From the NCBI GenBank assembly GCA_017640505.1, contig JAEPQO010000001.1, positions 62,001 through 126,000 on the forward strand: DNA of 64,000 bases, read 5' to 3'. Both the position numbers and the translations under genes were made by a program. This document shows positions 8,782 to 18,600 of this stretch, in pieces; within the stretch, counting starts at the first letter, position 1; each line of letters starts with the position of its first letter. The DNA is from Rhodospirillales bacterium. GTDB lineage: Bacteria > Pseudomonadota > Alphaproteobacteria > Rhodospirillales > Casp-alpha2. The notes beneath the pieces are model-generated. The model saw only the letters and a list, made by a program, of their open reading frames with translations. It was not told the DNA's origin and did not search any database.

Positions 8782-9401
8782 TTCAATCCTCCCGCCAGCG
8801 CGTTGACGGCGGCGGACGCGATCGCGCTGCCGCCGATCCGGCCGTTGAGTGTGATGTATTCCAAGCCGAGCGTGCTTTTCGCAAGAGCGTCCTTGGATTC
8901 GGCAGCCCCGACGAAGCCAACCGGAAAACCGAGCACGACGGCCGGTTTCGGCGCGCCGTCGGCGATCAGTTCCAGCAGCCGGAACAGGGCCGTGGGTGCG
9001 TTGCCGATGGCAACCACGGCGCCTTCCAGCCGCGGCACCCAGCGTTCCACCGCCGCGGCGGACCGAGTCGTGGCACCGCGCTTCGCATCGTCCGCGACGC
9101 CATCGTCATCAAGGGTGCAGACGATTTCGTTGCCCGTCAGGTGACGGCGGATGATCCCGGCGGCAACCATATTGGCATCGACGAAGATGGGGGCACCTGA
9201 TTTGAGCGCATCGCGCCCTGCATCGACGACGCGATCCGTGAAGGCAATGTCGTCCGCAATCGCCGGAATACCACACGCGTGAATGAGCCTGACGACAACA
9301 TCGGTGACGCCATCCGGAAACCGCGCAAGCGACACCTCGGCACGAACCGTTTCAAACGATTTCGCGTAGATCGCCGCCGGATCTTTCAGGTACGCCTCCA
9401 T
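8778..9401 (-). CDS. cobH: CobH/CbiC, precorrin-8X methylmutase
   Basis: The 207-residue protein carries YLKDPAAIYAKSFETVRAE at its start and the family signature HACGIPAIADDIAF, whose His is the catalytic residue of the 1,5-methyl shift. NMVAAGI and GFPVGFVGAAESK near the C-terminus are also conserved. The product is hydrogenobyrinate (or cobyrinate in the cobalt pathway). The track includes a GTG one codon earlier, but ATG at 9401 is the natural start. It lies 17 nt after cbiX in the same transcript. Confidence 0.96.
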   Translation of the reverse strand: MEAYLKDPAAIYAKSFETVRAEVSLARFPDGVTDVVVRLIHACGIPAIADDIAFTDRVVDAGRDALKSGAPIFVDANMVAAGIIRRHLTGNEIVCTLDDDGVADDAKRGATTRSAAAVERWVPRLEGAVVAIGNAPTALFRLLELIADGAPKPAVVLGFPVGFVGAAESKDALAKSTLGLEYITLNGRIGGSAIASAAVNALAGGLK

Positions 9402-9418
9402 CACTGCCGCCCGGGGCT

Positions 9419-10456
9419 TCAGGTCTTGGCGTCGGAGGCATCACCGTGATCATGATCATGAGAGTGCGCGTGGTCGTGATGGTGGTGATGACCGTGATCG
9501 TGGTGATGGTGGTGGTCGTGCTTGTTGCCATGCCCCCGGCCGAGGAACACACCCCGGTCCTCGGCATTTTCCTCGACGCCGGCACCGACGACGTGGTGGT
9601 GGTGGCCGACCTGCGCCATGCCCTGTTCGTCCTCGAAGCCCAGCACCTGTTCGCGGTACTTGCAGAGCTGGCAGTTCATGGCGTTGCTTTCACCGCCTTC
9701 GAGCGCCTGGTGGAAGCGTTCGACGAACGTATCGATAACGTAATCCTGGTCGTTCAGATAACCCGCCTTGACGAACTCGACGTCGGGGAATTTCTCGGCG
9801 GCCTCGTCGACCCACTTGAAGATGCGCCGCACCAGAATGCCGGTGAACAGGAAGTACGGGAACACGACGATGCGCTTGTAGCCGAGCTTGACCGCGCGCT
9901 CGATGCCCGCGTCGACCAGCGGGAAGGCTACGCCGGAAAAGCTGACCTCGGCCCAGCCGAAACCCACGCCTTCCCACAGCATCCGCGCCACCTTGGAAAT
10001 GTTCGAGTTGGCGTCCGGATCGTTGGTACCCCGGCCGACGACCATCAGCAGAGTATCGCTGAGATCGACATCGCCGCCTGCGGCCCCGACGGCTTCGCGG
10101 ACGCGCGCGTCGGCGGCCTTCAGCATCTTCGGATCGATGGCGAGATCGCGCCCGAACACCAGTTCGATATCCGGGTTTTCGGCGGCAAATGTGTTGATCT
10201 CGGACGGCAGGTCGTTCTTCACGTGCCCCGCCGCGAACAGCATGCCCGGCAGGCAAACGATCTTCTTCGCGCCCCGTTCCTTGAGCTTTTCAAGCCCGGT
10301 CCGGATGACCGGCTCGGCGAATTCGAGGAATCCGCTTTCGATATCGTGGTCGGGTAGTTTTTCCTTAAGCCGGACGGAGAGTTGATTGAACTCGTCGACG
10401 GCGGCTTTGTCGCGGCTGCCGTGGCCGCAGATCATGACGGCAGCTTGATCAGTCAT
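9419..10456 (-). CDS. cbiX: CbiX, sirohydrochlorin cobaltochelatase, long form with Fe-S motif and His-rich tail
   Basis: This 345-residue class II chelatase has two tandem CbiX half domains. Metal-binding His12 lies in CGHGSRD and His78 in GMLFAAGHVKND. The C-terminal extension has an MxCxxC motif (MNCQLC, residues 260-265), HHHH near 285, and a tail of roughly 30 residues made almost entirely of His, Asp and Gly. Family knowledge: the long CbiX of Bacillus megaterium has the same MxCxxC [4Fe-4S] site and a polyhistidine stretch. It should insert cobalt into sirohydrochlorin, with the tail possibly storing metal. An AAGGA Shine-Dalgarno precedes the ATG. It is the first gene of the minus-strand cob operon. 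Confidence 0.93.
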   Translation of the reverse strand: MTDQAAVMICGHGSRDKAAVDEFNQLSVRLKEKLPDHDIESGFLEFAEPVIRTGLEKLKERGAKKIVCLPGMLFAAGHVKNDLPSEINTFAAENPDIELVFGRDLAIDPKMLKAADARVREAVGAAGGDVDLSDTLLMVVGRGTNDPDANSNISKVARMLWEGVGFGWAEVSFSGVAFPLVDAGIERAVKLGYKRIVVFPYFLFTGILVRRIFKWVDEAAEKFPDVEFVKAGYLNDQDYVIDTFVERFHQALEGGESNAMNCQLCKYREQVLGFEDEQGMAQVGHHHHVVGAGVEENAEDRGVFLGRGHGNKHDHHHHHDHGHHHHHDHAHSHDHDHGDASDAKT

Positions 10457-10588
10457 TGCGTGGTCCTTGCCTTCGTGCGTTCAGGGGCTGGTCATTGCCT
10501 CCGGCCCCGATCAAGCGCGGACTATGACAGATATGACCGGGGGCCGAAAGTCACGAAGCGACGAAAATTGGCCAGAAAACCGACGTGG

Positions 10589-11668
10589 TCACGCGGCGCT
10601 TTCGGCGCGGCTGGGCGGCAGCGACGCAGCCCGGTCCTCGTATTCCTTGGCTTCCTCGGCACGGCCCAGCGAGCGCAGCACGGAGGCGTAGTTCTTGAGC
10701 CCCGTCACCAGCGACGGATGACCCGGATCGAAGGTCCGCTCCTTGATCGAGAGCGCGCGTTTCAGCAACGGTTCCGCCGCATCCAGGTTGCCCTGCTTCT
10801 TGTACAGAAGCGCCAGGTTGTTGAGATCCGTCGCGACGCTGGGGTGATCGTAGCCAAGCACCCGTTCGTCGATCATCAGCGCACGCCGATAAAGCGGCTC
10901 GGCCTGTTCGTAGCGGCCTTTCGAGTAATGGATCAGCGCCAGGTTGTTGAGCGACGTGGCAACGTCCGGGTGATCGTTGCCGAGCGTCTTTTCGAGCAGC
11001 CTCAGCCCGCGCGTGAACGCCTTGACGGCGTTGTCGTGATCGCCGCTCTGATAGCACGCGGTCCCCAGCTTGTTCAGCACTTCCGCCCGGCGCTCGTCGG
11101 CGCCCGGCGGCAGTTCGTCGACGGCCTGTTCATAGAGCGCCCGCGCGTTTTCCGGCGCGATCAGGACCATGTAAAGATCGGCGGCGATGATCTTGGCGGT
11201 GGCGGACGCCTGCAGCATTTTCGCCGCGCGTTCGCGCATCAGCCGGCCTTCGTCGCCTTCGCGCTTGCCGAGCTTCTCGGTCAACGTGATCGCCGTCTCG
11301 AATTCGCCGGCTTCCAGCGCCGCCAGCGCCTGGCGCTGCGAATCGGCCAGGCCTTCGCCGACCGGCAGCAGATCGTGCAGCTTGCGGTGGATGACGTTGT
11401 ATTCGGAAGCGAACTCGCGAAGCCGCGTATCCTGCTCCTTGGCGCCGATCCCCTTGGCACGCAGAAATTCCTGCAAACTCTGGAAGGCCGGGTTTTCGCG
11501 GCCGATCGGGCCGTCCAGCCGGTCTTCGATACCGCTGTCGTGGCGCGGCTCGTTCCCGCCCCGGCCACGCGCCACCCACATGCCGACCATCGCGCCGACA
11601 ATGGCGGCAATCCCGGCAGCGAGGGCTATGCCCGCCCACTGCGGCAATTCGGCAAATGAGAGTTCCAC
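10589..11668 (-). CDS. Membrane-anchored tetratricopeptide repeat protein
   Basis: The track starts at an ATG at 11758, but a GTG at 11668 is preceded by AAGGAAA at good spacing and begins VELSFAELPQ directly before the membrane segment, so I chose it (359 residues). One transmembrane helix (WAGIALAAGIAAIVGAMVGMWVA) is followed by a charged helical region. The C-terminal half holds kinesin-light-chain-type 42-residue TPRs with repeated (A/P)xxLxNLALxYxxxGxxxxAEPLxxRAL. Such repeats bind partner proteins; no enzymatic domain is visible. It lies between two cobalamin gene blocks but nothing ties it to that pathway. Confidence 0.85.
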   Translation of the reverse strand: MELSFAELPQWAGIALAAGIAAIVGAMVGMWVARGRGGNEPRHDSGIEDRLDGPIGRENPAFQSLQEFLRAKGIGAKEQDTRLREFASEYNVIHRKLHDLLPVGEGLADSQRQALAALEAGEFETAITLTEKLGKREGDEGRLMRERAAKMLQASATAKIIAADLYMVLIAPENARALYEQAVDELPPGADERRAEVLNKLGTACYQSGDHDNAVKAFTRGLRLLEKTLGNDHPDVATSLNNLALIHYSKGRYEQAEPLYRRALMIDERVLGYDHPSVATDLNNLALLYKKQGNLDAAEPLLKRALSIKERTFDPGHPSLVTGLKNYASVLRSLGRAEEAKEYEDRAASLPPSRAESAA

Positions 11669-11797
11669 GCTTGTTTCCTTTGGCCGTTCCGGCTCTGAAA
11701 CCCGAGAATCGGCTAAAAAAGCTTCATTATCAACCGTTTCCCGAAAACGGGTGCCCATTTCGTTGACCTTGCGGGGCGGGTGTCGTCAACTCCCAGC

Positions 11798-12796
11798 ATG
11801 GTAACGCTTGGCCTCGCCGGCGCCACGGCGCCTTTCGATCCGCTGATCCTGCTCATCCTCGCGCTGGGCATAGAGGCCTATGTCGGCGATGCGGCGTTCG
11901 TGTTCCGCCGCATCAAACATCCGATCGCCATCATCGGCGCACTGATCGGTTTCTTCGACGACAAGCTCAACCGGCCCAAGCGTTCACAGGTCGACCGCGC
12001 CATCCGGGGCGCCTTCGTCGTCATTTTCATGATCGCGCTGACGGGCAGCATCGGCGTCGGCGTGATGTGGCTGACACTTCATGTCGAATGGGGCTGGGTA
12101 CTGGAATGCCTGCTGCTGGTCACGCTTTTGGCGGGCCGGAGCCTATACGACGCGGTCGCGCGCGTCGCCAAAGGTCTCGAACTCGACGGCCTGCAGGGTG
12201 GGCGCGACGCGGTCCGCCATATCGTCGGGCGCGATCCGAACAGCCTCGACGCGCCGGGCATCGCGCGGGCCGCCGTGGAAAGCCTGGCCGAGAACTTTTC
12301 CGATGCCGTCGCCGCGCCGGTGTTTTGGTACGTGCTGCTCGGCTTTCCCGGGATCCTCGTCTACAAGACCGTCAACACCATGGACAGCATGATCGGGCAC
12401 AAGACCCCACTGCATCAGGCGTTCGGGTTTACCGCCGCGCGCCTCGACGATGCGCTGAACGCGATCCCGGCCCGATTATCCGCGCTGATCTTCGCCGCCG
12501 CCGCGCTGTTCGTGCCGACCGCGAACCCGAGCGCGGCGATCAAGACGGCGGTGCGGGACGCCGGCAAGCACCGCTCGTTCAACGCCGGCTGGCCGGAAGG
12601 TGCGATGGCCGGCGCGCTCGGCATCGCGCTCGCCGGCCCGCGCACCTACGGCGGCGAGGTCGTCAACGATCACTGGATGGGCGACGGCCGCGCCCGGCTT
12701 TCCCACAAGGATATCGAGCGCGCACTCTATCTGTACGGCGTGGCGTGCCTGATCACCGGCGGCATCGTCGCCGGGATCGCGGCGGTGCGATTGTAG
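11798..12796 (+). CDS. cbiB: CbiB/CobD, adenosylcobinamide-phosphate synthase
   Basis: This 332-residue inner membrane protein has several hydrophobic segments and CbiB motifs: DPLILLILALGIEAYVGD near the start, HPIAIIGALIGFFD, SLAENFSDAVAAPVFW, VNTMDSMIGHK and ARLDDALNAIPARL. It attaches aminopropanol (or its phosphate) to adenosylcobyric acid. The track opens at a GTG at 11780; the ATG at 11798 (MVTLGLAGA) is the better start. It is convergent with cobQ, with only 6 nt between the stops. Confidence 0.94.
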   Translation: MVTLGLAGATAPFDPLILLILALGIEAYVGDAAFVFRRIKHPIAIIGALIGFFDDKLNRPKRSQVDRAIRGAFVVIFMIALTGSIGVGVMWLTLHVEWGWVLECLLLVTLLAGRSLYDAVARVAKGLELDGLQGGRDAVRHIVGRDPNSLDAPGIARAAVESLAENFSDAVAAPVFWYVLLGFPGILVYKTVNTMDSMIGHKTPLHQAFGFTAARLDDALNAIPARLSALIFAAAALFVPTANPSAAIKTAVRDAGKHRSFNAGWPEGAMAGALGIALAGPRTYGGEVVNDHWMGDGRARLSHKDIERALYLYGVACLITGGIVAGIAAVRL

Positions 12797-12802
12797 CGGC
12801 GA

Positions 12803-14314
12803 TCAGCGCGCCAGCGCCAGCAGCCCGTCCAGATCCATGTGCGTTTCGAGATGCGCCGCAAGCCCGTCGAGTGCGGCGTCGACCCGGGCCGCGTAATCGA
12901 TGTCGGAGCTGTGCCCGCCACGAATACGCTTCAGGAACGCGTGGCGGAAATCGTCGGACGCAAAAATACCGTGCAGGTATCCCGCCATGGCGCGCCCGTC
13001 GGCGGAAATCGCGCCATCTGGACGCCCGCCGTCCAGCGTCAGCCAGGGCCGTTCCGTGTCCGGCCCGGTGGTGCGACCCATGTGCATTTCATAACCGTGG
13101 ACACCGGCCCCGGTCAGGGCTTCGGTCCCGGCGACCTCAACCAGCGACTTATCGCCGCCGATGACGGTATCGACATCCAGCAGGCCGAGACCTTCTGCGG
13201 TTTCCGGCGGCCCTTCAATCCCATCCGGGTCGGCCAGCGTGCGGCCCATCATCTGGTAGCCGCCGCAGAGCCCGACGACGAGCCCGCCGCGGCGGTGATG
13301 CGCGGCGATGTCCGTATCCCAGCCCGCGTCGCGCAGGGCCTTCAAATCGGCGAGCGTCGCCTTGGACCCGGCAAGCAGCACGACATCCGCATTCCCGGGC
13401 AGCGCGTCGCCCATCTCAATAATTTCCACACGCACGCCCGGCTCGGCGGTCAGCGGATCGAGGTCGTCGAAGTTGGCGATGCGCGGCAGGCGCGGCACGG
13501 CGATGACGATGTCGCCGTCGCCGGTGTCGCGATCCCTGTTATCCAGCGCCATGGCATCTTCCTTGGGCAGCACGCGGGCATCGGCGAAATAGGGGACGAG
13601 ACCGAACGATTTCAACCCGGTCTTCTCGGCGATGATCTTCATGCCGTCGTCGAACAGCGTCGGGTCGCCCCGGAACTTGTTGATGACGAAACCTGCCAGG
13701 TGCGCGCGATCGGCCTCAGAGATCACCGCGTGCGTGCCGACAATCTGCGCGATCACGCCGCCCCGGTCGATGTCGCCGACGAGGATCACCGGCACTTGCG
13801 CCGCCTCGGCGAAGCCCATGTTGGCGATGTCGGCGGCGCGCAGATTGACCTCGGCCGGGCTGCCCGCACCCTCGACGAGCACGAGATCCGCGCCCTCACC
13901 GTTGATGCGGAAACTTTCCAGCACGCTTTCCAGCAGCTTCGGCTTCCAGTCGTAATAATCGCGTGCCTTGGCCGTGCCGGCGACGCGGCCCTGCACCACG
14001 ACCTGCGCGCCGATGTCGGACTGCGGCTTCAGGAGCACCGGGTTCATGTGCACGCTGAGCGGCACCCGCGCGGCCAGGGCCTGCAGCGCCTGGGCGCGGC
14101 CGATCTCGCCACCGTCGGCCGTCACGGCGGCATTGTTCGACATGTTCTGCGGCTTGAACGGCCGGACCTTGAGGCCCCGGTTCGCGAACGCCCGGCATAG
14201 CCCAGCCACCAGCAAAGACTTGCCGACGTCGGAGCCGGTGCCCTGAAACATCAGAGCCGGCACACGCTGGGCTGTCGCCTTACTCAATTTTCCCAAATTC
14301 GCGGAAGCGCTCAA
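12803..14314 (-). CDS. cobQ: CobQ/CbiP, cobyric acid synthase (glutamine-hydrolysing)
   Basis: The 503-residue protein has an ATP-binding dethiobiotin-synthetase-like N-domain ([34 protein letters not shown]) and a C-terminal class I glutamine amidotransferase domain with nucleophile Cys in [10 protein letters not shown] and His in [10 protein letters not shown]. It amidates side chains b, d, e and g of adenosylcobyrinate a,c-diamide. The annotated start is a TTG at 14314 overlapping the stop of the SYLF gene as TTGA. The first ATG is just before FQGTGSD and would give too short an N-terminus, so the exact start is uncertain. Confidence 0.95.
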   Translation of the reverse strand: MSASANLGKLSKATAQRVPALMFQGTGSDVGKSLLVAGLCRAFANRGLKVRPFKPQNMSNNAAVTADGGEIGRAQALQALAARVPLSVHMNPVLLKPQSDIGAQVVVQGRVAGTAKARDYYDWKPKLLESVLESFRINGEGADLVLVEGAGSPAEVNLRAADIANMGFAEAAQVPVILVGDIDRGGVIAQIVGTHAVISEADRAHLAGFVINKFRGDPTLFDDGMKIIAEKTGLKSFGLVPYFADARVLPKEDAMALDNRDRDTGDGDIVIAVPRLPRIANFDDLDPLTAEPGVRVEIIEMGDALPGNADVVLLAGSKATLADLKALRDAGWDTDIAAHHRRGGLVVGLCGGYQMMGRTLADPDGIEGPPETAEGLGLLDVDTVIGGDKSLVEVAGTEALTGAGVHGYEMHMGRTTGPDTERPWLTLDGGRPDGAISADGRAMAGYLHGIFASDDFRHAFLKRIRGGHSSDIDYAARVDAALDGLAAHLETHMDLDGLLALAR

Positions 14315-15015
14315 TACTTGGAAAGGACGGCGGCCAGCCGGTCGGCGCGCGCCATCCGGTTGGCGGAATCCGTCACGATCGCTTTCGGCGTCTTGCCGGT
14401 GCCATAGATCGCTTCGTTGATATCCTGGCGCCGCGCCATCACCGCACCTTCAACACTGGCCCCCGCGAACGCGCCCACCTTGGAGTTGGCGAACGCGAGC
14501 ACGTCGGCACCCAGATTGGTGGTCGTCGATGCCTCGGCACCAAGGCCATAGAAGCCCGCGGTCACGCCCGCGTCGGCACCGATCTTGGCCTGATCCTTGA
14601 GGATCGCATCAAGCGCGCCCTGGTTTCGGATCACCAGAATGACCTCGGTGCTTTGCGCCCCGAACTGCAGCCCGAAGCTCCCGGCGCCGAGCGTATAGAA
14701 CGCAGGTGCGCTCCAGCCGCCCCCCGGCTTTTTCGCCATCAGCAGGCCGTTACCGCCCTCACCGCCGACAAAGAAGCCGGCCTTGATGACGTTCGGAAAA
14801 ATCGCGATGGCGACGGAATCGGGCAGGTACTTGGAAAACCGCTGCAGGCCCTGAATGGTCTGGAAGCGCTCGACCGTGGCGACGGCGCTGTCGACAAGAT
14901 GTTCGGCCTTCAGGACCGGCGATTCCTCGAAGTCCGTGCACCCCGCGAGCGAACCGAGCGCCAGCATACCGGCAGAGGCGGAAAGGAAACGGCGGCGGGA
15001 AAATCCGGCAAGCAT
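14311..15015 (-). CDS. SYLF/YSC84-domain lipoprotein inside the cob operon
   Basis: The 234-residue protein begins with a twin-arginine-like signal ([21 protein letters not shown]) ending in an LAGC lipobox, so it is probably a lipoprotein. The mature part is a SYLF (Ysc84/DUF500) domain: [54 protein letters not shown], and a Gly/Ala-rich C-terminal region. Family knowledge: SYLF domains bind lipids, and bacterial members are poorly understood. It sits between cobO (11 nt away) and cobQ (TTGA overlap), so it is co-transcribed with B12 genes. No biochemical link to B12 is known to me. Confidence 0.88.
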   Translation of the reverse strand: MLAGFSRRRFLSASAGMLALGSLAGCTDFEESPVLKAEHLVDSAVATVERFQTIQGLQRFSKYLPDSVAIAIFPNVIKAGFFVGGEGGNGLLMAKKPGGGWSAPAFYTLGAGSFGLQFGAQSTEVILVIRNQGALDAILKDQAKIGADAGVTAGFYGLGAEASTTTNLGADVLAFANSKVGAFAGASVEGAVMARRQDINEAIYGTGKTPKAIVTDSANRMARADRLAAVLSKY

Positions 15016-15026
15016 GCGATTGCTCC

Positions 15027-15653
15027 TTAAAATTCGATACCGACCTGCGCTTTGACGCCGGAACGGAACGGATGCTTGATCTGCGTCATCTCGGTCACCA
15101 GATCGGCGATCTCGATCAGTTCGTCCTTGGCGTTGCGGCCCGTCACCGCGACATGCAGCATTTCGGGCTTGTTCTGCAGCACGTCGATCACCTCGTCGAG
15201 CGGCAGGTTCTCGTAGCGCAGCACGATATTCAGTTCATCCAGGATGACCATATTGTACGACGGATCGTTAATCATTTCTTTCGCCGCGTCCCAGGCCTGA
15301 CGGGCGGCGGCGATATCGCGTTCGCGGTCCTGGGTTTCCCAGCTGAACCCCTCGCCCATCGCTTTCATGACACAGAGGTCCGGGAACGCTTCCAGCACCT
15401 TGCGCTCGCCGGTTTCCCACTTGCCCTTCACGAACTGCACGAGACCGACCTTCATGCCATTGCCGATGGCGCGGACGGCAAGCCCCATGGCCGCCGTCGA
15501 CTTGCCCTTGCCCTTGCCGGTATGGACGATAACCAGGCCCTTCTCGATGGTCTTGGTCGCCAGGATCTTGTCGCGCGCGGCTTTCTTCTTCGCCATCTTT
15601 TCGGCGTGGCGCGCGTTCAGTTCCTCGTCGGTCATGTTCTCTTTGTCGCTCAT
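15027..15653 (-). CDS. cobO: CobO/BtuR, cob(I)yrinic acid a,c-diamide adenosyltransferase
   Basis: The protein has the P-loop HTGKGKGKSTAAMGLA and the CobA/CobO motifs VQFVKGKW, DLCVMKAMGEGFSW, VILDELNIVLRY and VTGRNA. It transfers the adenosyl group of ATP to cob(I)alamin precursors. The track begins seven residues early; the ATG at 15653 (MSDKENMTDEE) follows a strong GGGGGAGGA Shine-Dalgarno at 6 nt, giving 208 residues. It lies 30 nt after cobN on the same strand. Confidence 0.96.
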   Translation of the reverse strand: MSDKENMTDEELNARHAEKMAKKKAARDKILATKTIEKGLVIVHTGKGKGKSTAAMGLAVRAIGNGMKVGLVQFVKGKWETGERKVLEAFPDLCVMKAMGEGFSWETQDRERDIAAARQAWDAAKEMINDPSYNMVILDELNIVLRYENLPLDEVIDVLQNKPEMLHVAVTGRNAKDELIEIADLVTEMTQIKHPFRSGVKAQVGIEF

Positions 15654-15683
15654 CGTTCCTCCCCCACCTGACACCTTACTATA

Positions 15684-18600
15684 CTAGACGGCTTCCGCCC
15701 GGCCCAAGCGCTGCAAAATTTCCCGCGTCGAATTCAGACGCGGCGACCACAGTCCCCGGTCCTGCGCCTCCATCAGCCGTTCGGCGATGTCGCGGAGCGC
15801 ATCGGGATTGGCGTCTTCCAGAAAGCCGCGCACGTCCTCGTCATCGAGGTACGCCTGAAACACGAGATCGAAGTGGTGATCCTTCACCGCGCCGGTCGTC
15901 GCCGCGAAGGCGAACAGGTAATCGACCGTCGCCGCCATTTCGAACGCGCCCTTGTAGCCATGCCGGCGGACCCCGTCGATCCACTTCGGATTGACGACAC
16001 GTGCGCGCACGACCCTTGCGATTTCGTCTTCCAGCGGACGCACGACGGGCCGTTCCGGTCTTGAATGATCGTTGTGATACACCGTCGGCCGTTCGCCCCG
16101 GTATTCGTTCACCGCCGCGGTCATGCCGCCCTCGAACTGGTAATAGTCGTCGGAATCCAGCAGGTCGTGCTCGCGGTTGTCCTGGTTATGCACCACCGCC
16201 TGCACGCGCGTGAGGCGGTCGACGAACAGGCTGTGTTCAGCCGTCCCCTCGGCGCCGCCGCCATAGGCATATCCGCCCCAGGCAACATAGGCATTGGCGA
16301 GATCGGCTTCCGTCTGCCAGCCCTTCTCGTCGATCAGCGCCTGCAGGCCGGCACCATAGGCGCCCGGCTTGGACCCGAAGACCCGGTGCCCGGCGCGGCG
16401 CGCGGCCTCCCCGGCATCGGCACCGGTCTGGATCAGGCGTTCCGTCTCGGCACGGACGCGGGCGGCGACGGGGTTCATGTGCTCCGGCTCGTCGAGTGCG
16501 GCGACGGCGCGCACGGCACTGTCGAACAGGTCGATCAGCGCCGGAAACGCATCGCGGAAGAACCCGGAGATCCGGAGTGTCACGTCGACGCGCGGCCGGT
16601 CCAGCAGATCGAGCGGCATCACCTCGAAGCCGACGACGCGCCTGGACGCGCCGTCCCATGTCGGGCGCACGCCCATCAGTGCCAGCGCCTGTGCGATATC
16701 GTCGCCGCCGGTGCGCATGTTCGACGTGCCCCATGCGGAAAGCGCCATCACCGTCGGCCATTCGCCGTGATCCTGCATGTAACGTTCGATCAGCAGCGTT
16801 GCGGACTTCCAGCCCAGCGTCCACGCCGCCGGCGTCGGCACGGTGCGCGTATCGACGGAATAAAAATTGCGGCCCGTCGGCAGCACGTCGGGGCGACCCC
16901 GCGTCGGCGCGCCCGAAGGCCCGGGATTGACGAAGCGGCCGTCCAGCGCCCGCAGCATGCCGGTAAGTTCGGCATCGCCCGAGGCGGCAACGCGCGGACG
17001 CAAATCCTCTTCGAGCCATTTCATCACCGCCGCCGTCCGCGTCCGGTTTTGATTGACCGCAAGATCCCAGCTGACGTGCGCCTGGGCCAACATTTCCAAC
17101 CGTTCGACCGTATCGCCCGTAGTGCGCCAGGGATCGTCACTGAGCGCTTCCAGAACGGGCGGCTTCGCGCCTTGCCAGGGGGCGGCCATGTCGCAGTCAA
17201 GCGGATCGAAGTCGAGCCCGTAGTCCGCCGCCATCGCCCGGTGCAGGGACGCGTCGCCGCCTTCGCCCGAGGCGCGCGGCACGCGGACCAGCGCCACCAG
17301 CAGATCGGTCAGCAACCGCCCGGACGGGCTTTCGCCGAACACATGCAGGCCGTCGCGGATCTGCAGCTCCTTGAGTTCGCACAGATAGCCGTCGAGCTTG
17401 GCCAGCGCGTCTTCTTCGGATTCGTCGACGGCGATCCCGATGTCCTCGTCGAGGCCCGTGGCCCGGCAAAGCGTGAGGATTTCCTCGGTCAGTACGCGGA
17501 TGCGACGCGGATCGACCCCGGCGGCTTCGTAGTATTCATCGACGAGTTGCTCCAGGTCCTTCAGCGGGCCATAGCTTTCGGCGCGGGTCAGCGGCGGCGT
17601 CAAATGATCGATGATGACCGCGCTGGTGCGGCGCTTGGCCTGCGTGCCCTCGCCCGGATCGTTGACGATGAACGGATAGATATGCGGCACCGGTCCCATG
17701 GCCGCTTCGGGGAAACAGTCTTCCGACAGCGCCAGCGCCTTGCCGGGCAGCCATTCCACGTTGCCGTGCTTGCCCATGTGACAGACGGCATCGGTACGGA
17801 AACCCACGTCCAGCCAAGCATAGAACGCGAGATAGCCGTGCGGGGGCACCAAGGCCGGATCGTGATAGCTCTGTACCGGATCGATGTTGTAGCCGCGCGC
17901 GGGCTGCAGGCAGATCGCAATATTGCCGCATCGATAGGCCGGGATCGCGAACGTACCACAGTCGAGTTCGCCCGGCCGGTAGAACGGGTCATCTTCCGGC
18001 GCGCCCCAGCGTTCCAGCACCTGGTCGCGCACTTTCGGCGACAGCACGGACGAAAACCAGAGCTGGTATTCGGCAAGCGACAGGGATTCGGAAACCTCCC
18101 TACTCGCGAGTTCCTCGAAATCGTTTGTCGGTCCCGCCTTCAGGCGCGCGACCAGCTCGGCACCGTCCGCCGGGGCGCCTTCGATCCGGTAGCCGGCATC
18201 CTTCATGGCCTTCAGCACGCGGACGGTCCCGGCCGGGGTATCGAGGCCGACACCGTTGCCGAGGCGCGCGTCCTTATTCGGATAGTTGGCAAGCACCAGC
18301 GCGACGCGGCGATCCTCGGCAGGTGTATTGCGGAGCAACGCCCAACGCTTGGCCAGCATCGCCACGAATGCCATCCGGTCGGGCACCGGTTCGTAGCTGA
18401 CGATGTCGCTCTGCGTTTCCTCGTCACGCCGTGCCCGGCCCTTGAACGACACGGCGCGGGTAAAGACCCGGCCGTCGACTTCGGGCAGCGCCACGTTCAT
18501 CGCGATATCGCGCGCGGACAGACCGCGCGTGCCGGATTCCCATCCTTCGCGGTTGCCGCCCGAGAAGACGACCTGAAGCACCGGCGCACCGGTCGCGTCC

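Noticed and set aside
9446-10357. An apparent membrane-spanning start (Met/Val-rich) in a plus-strand ORF
   Set aside because: The hydrophobic run is simply the complement of the His/Asp codons of the CbiX tail.
10457-10588. Possible B12 riboswitch upstream of cbiX
   Set aside because: The gap is too short and I found no B12-box sequence (GCCACTG) here or before cobS/cobT. Only a long-loop GC inverted repeat is present.
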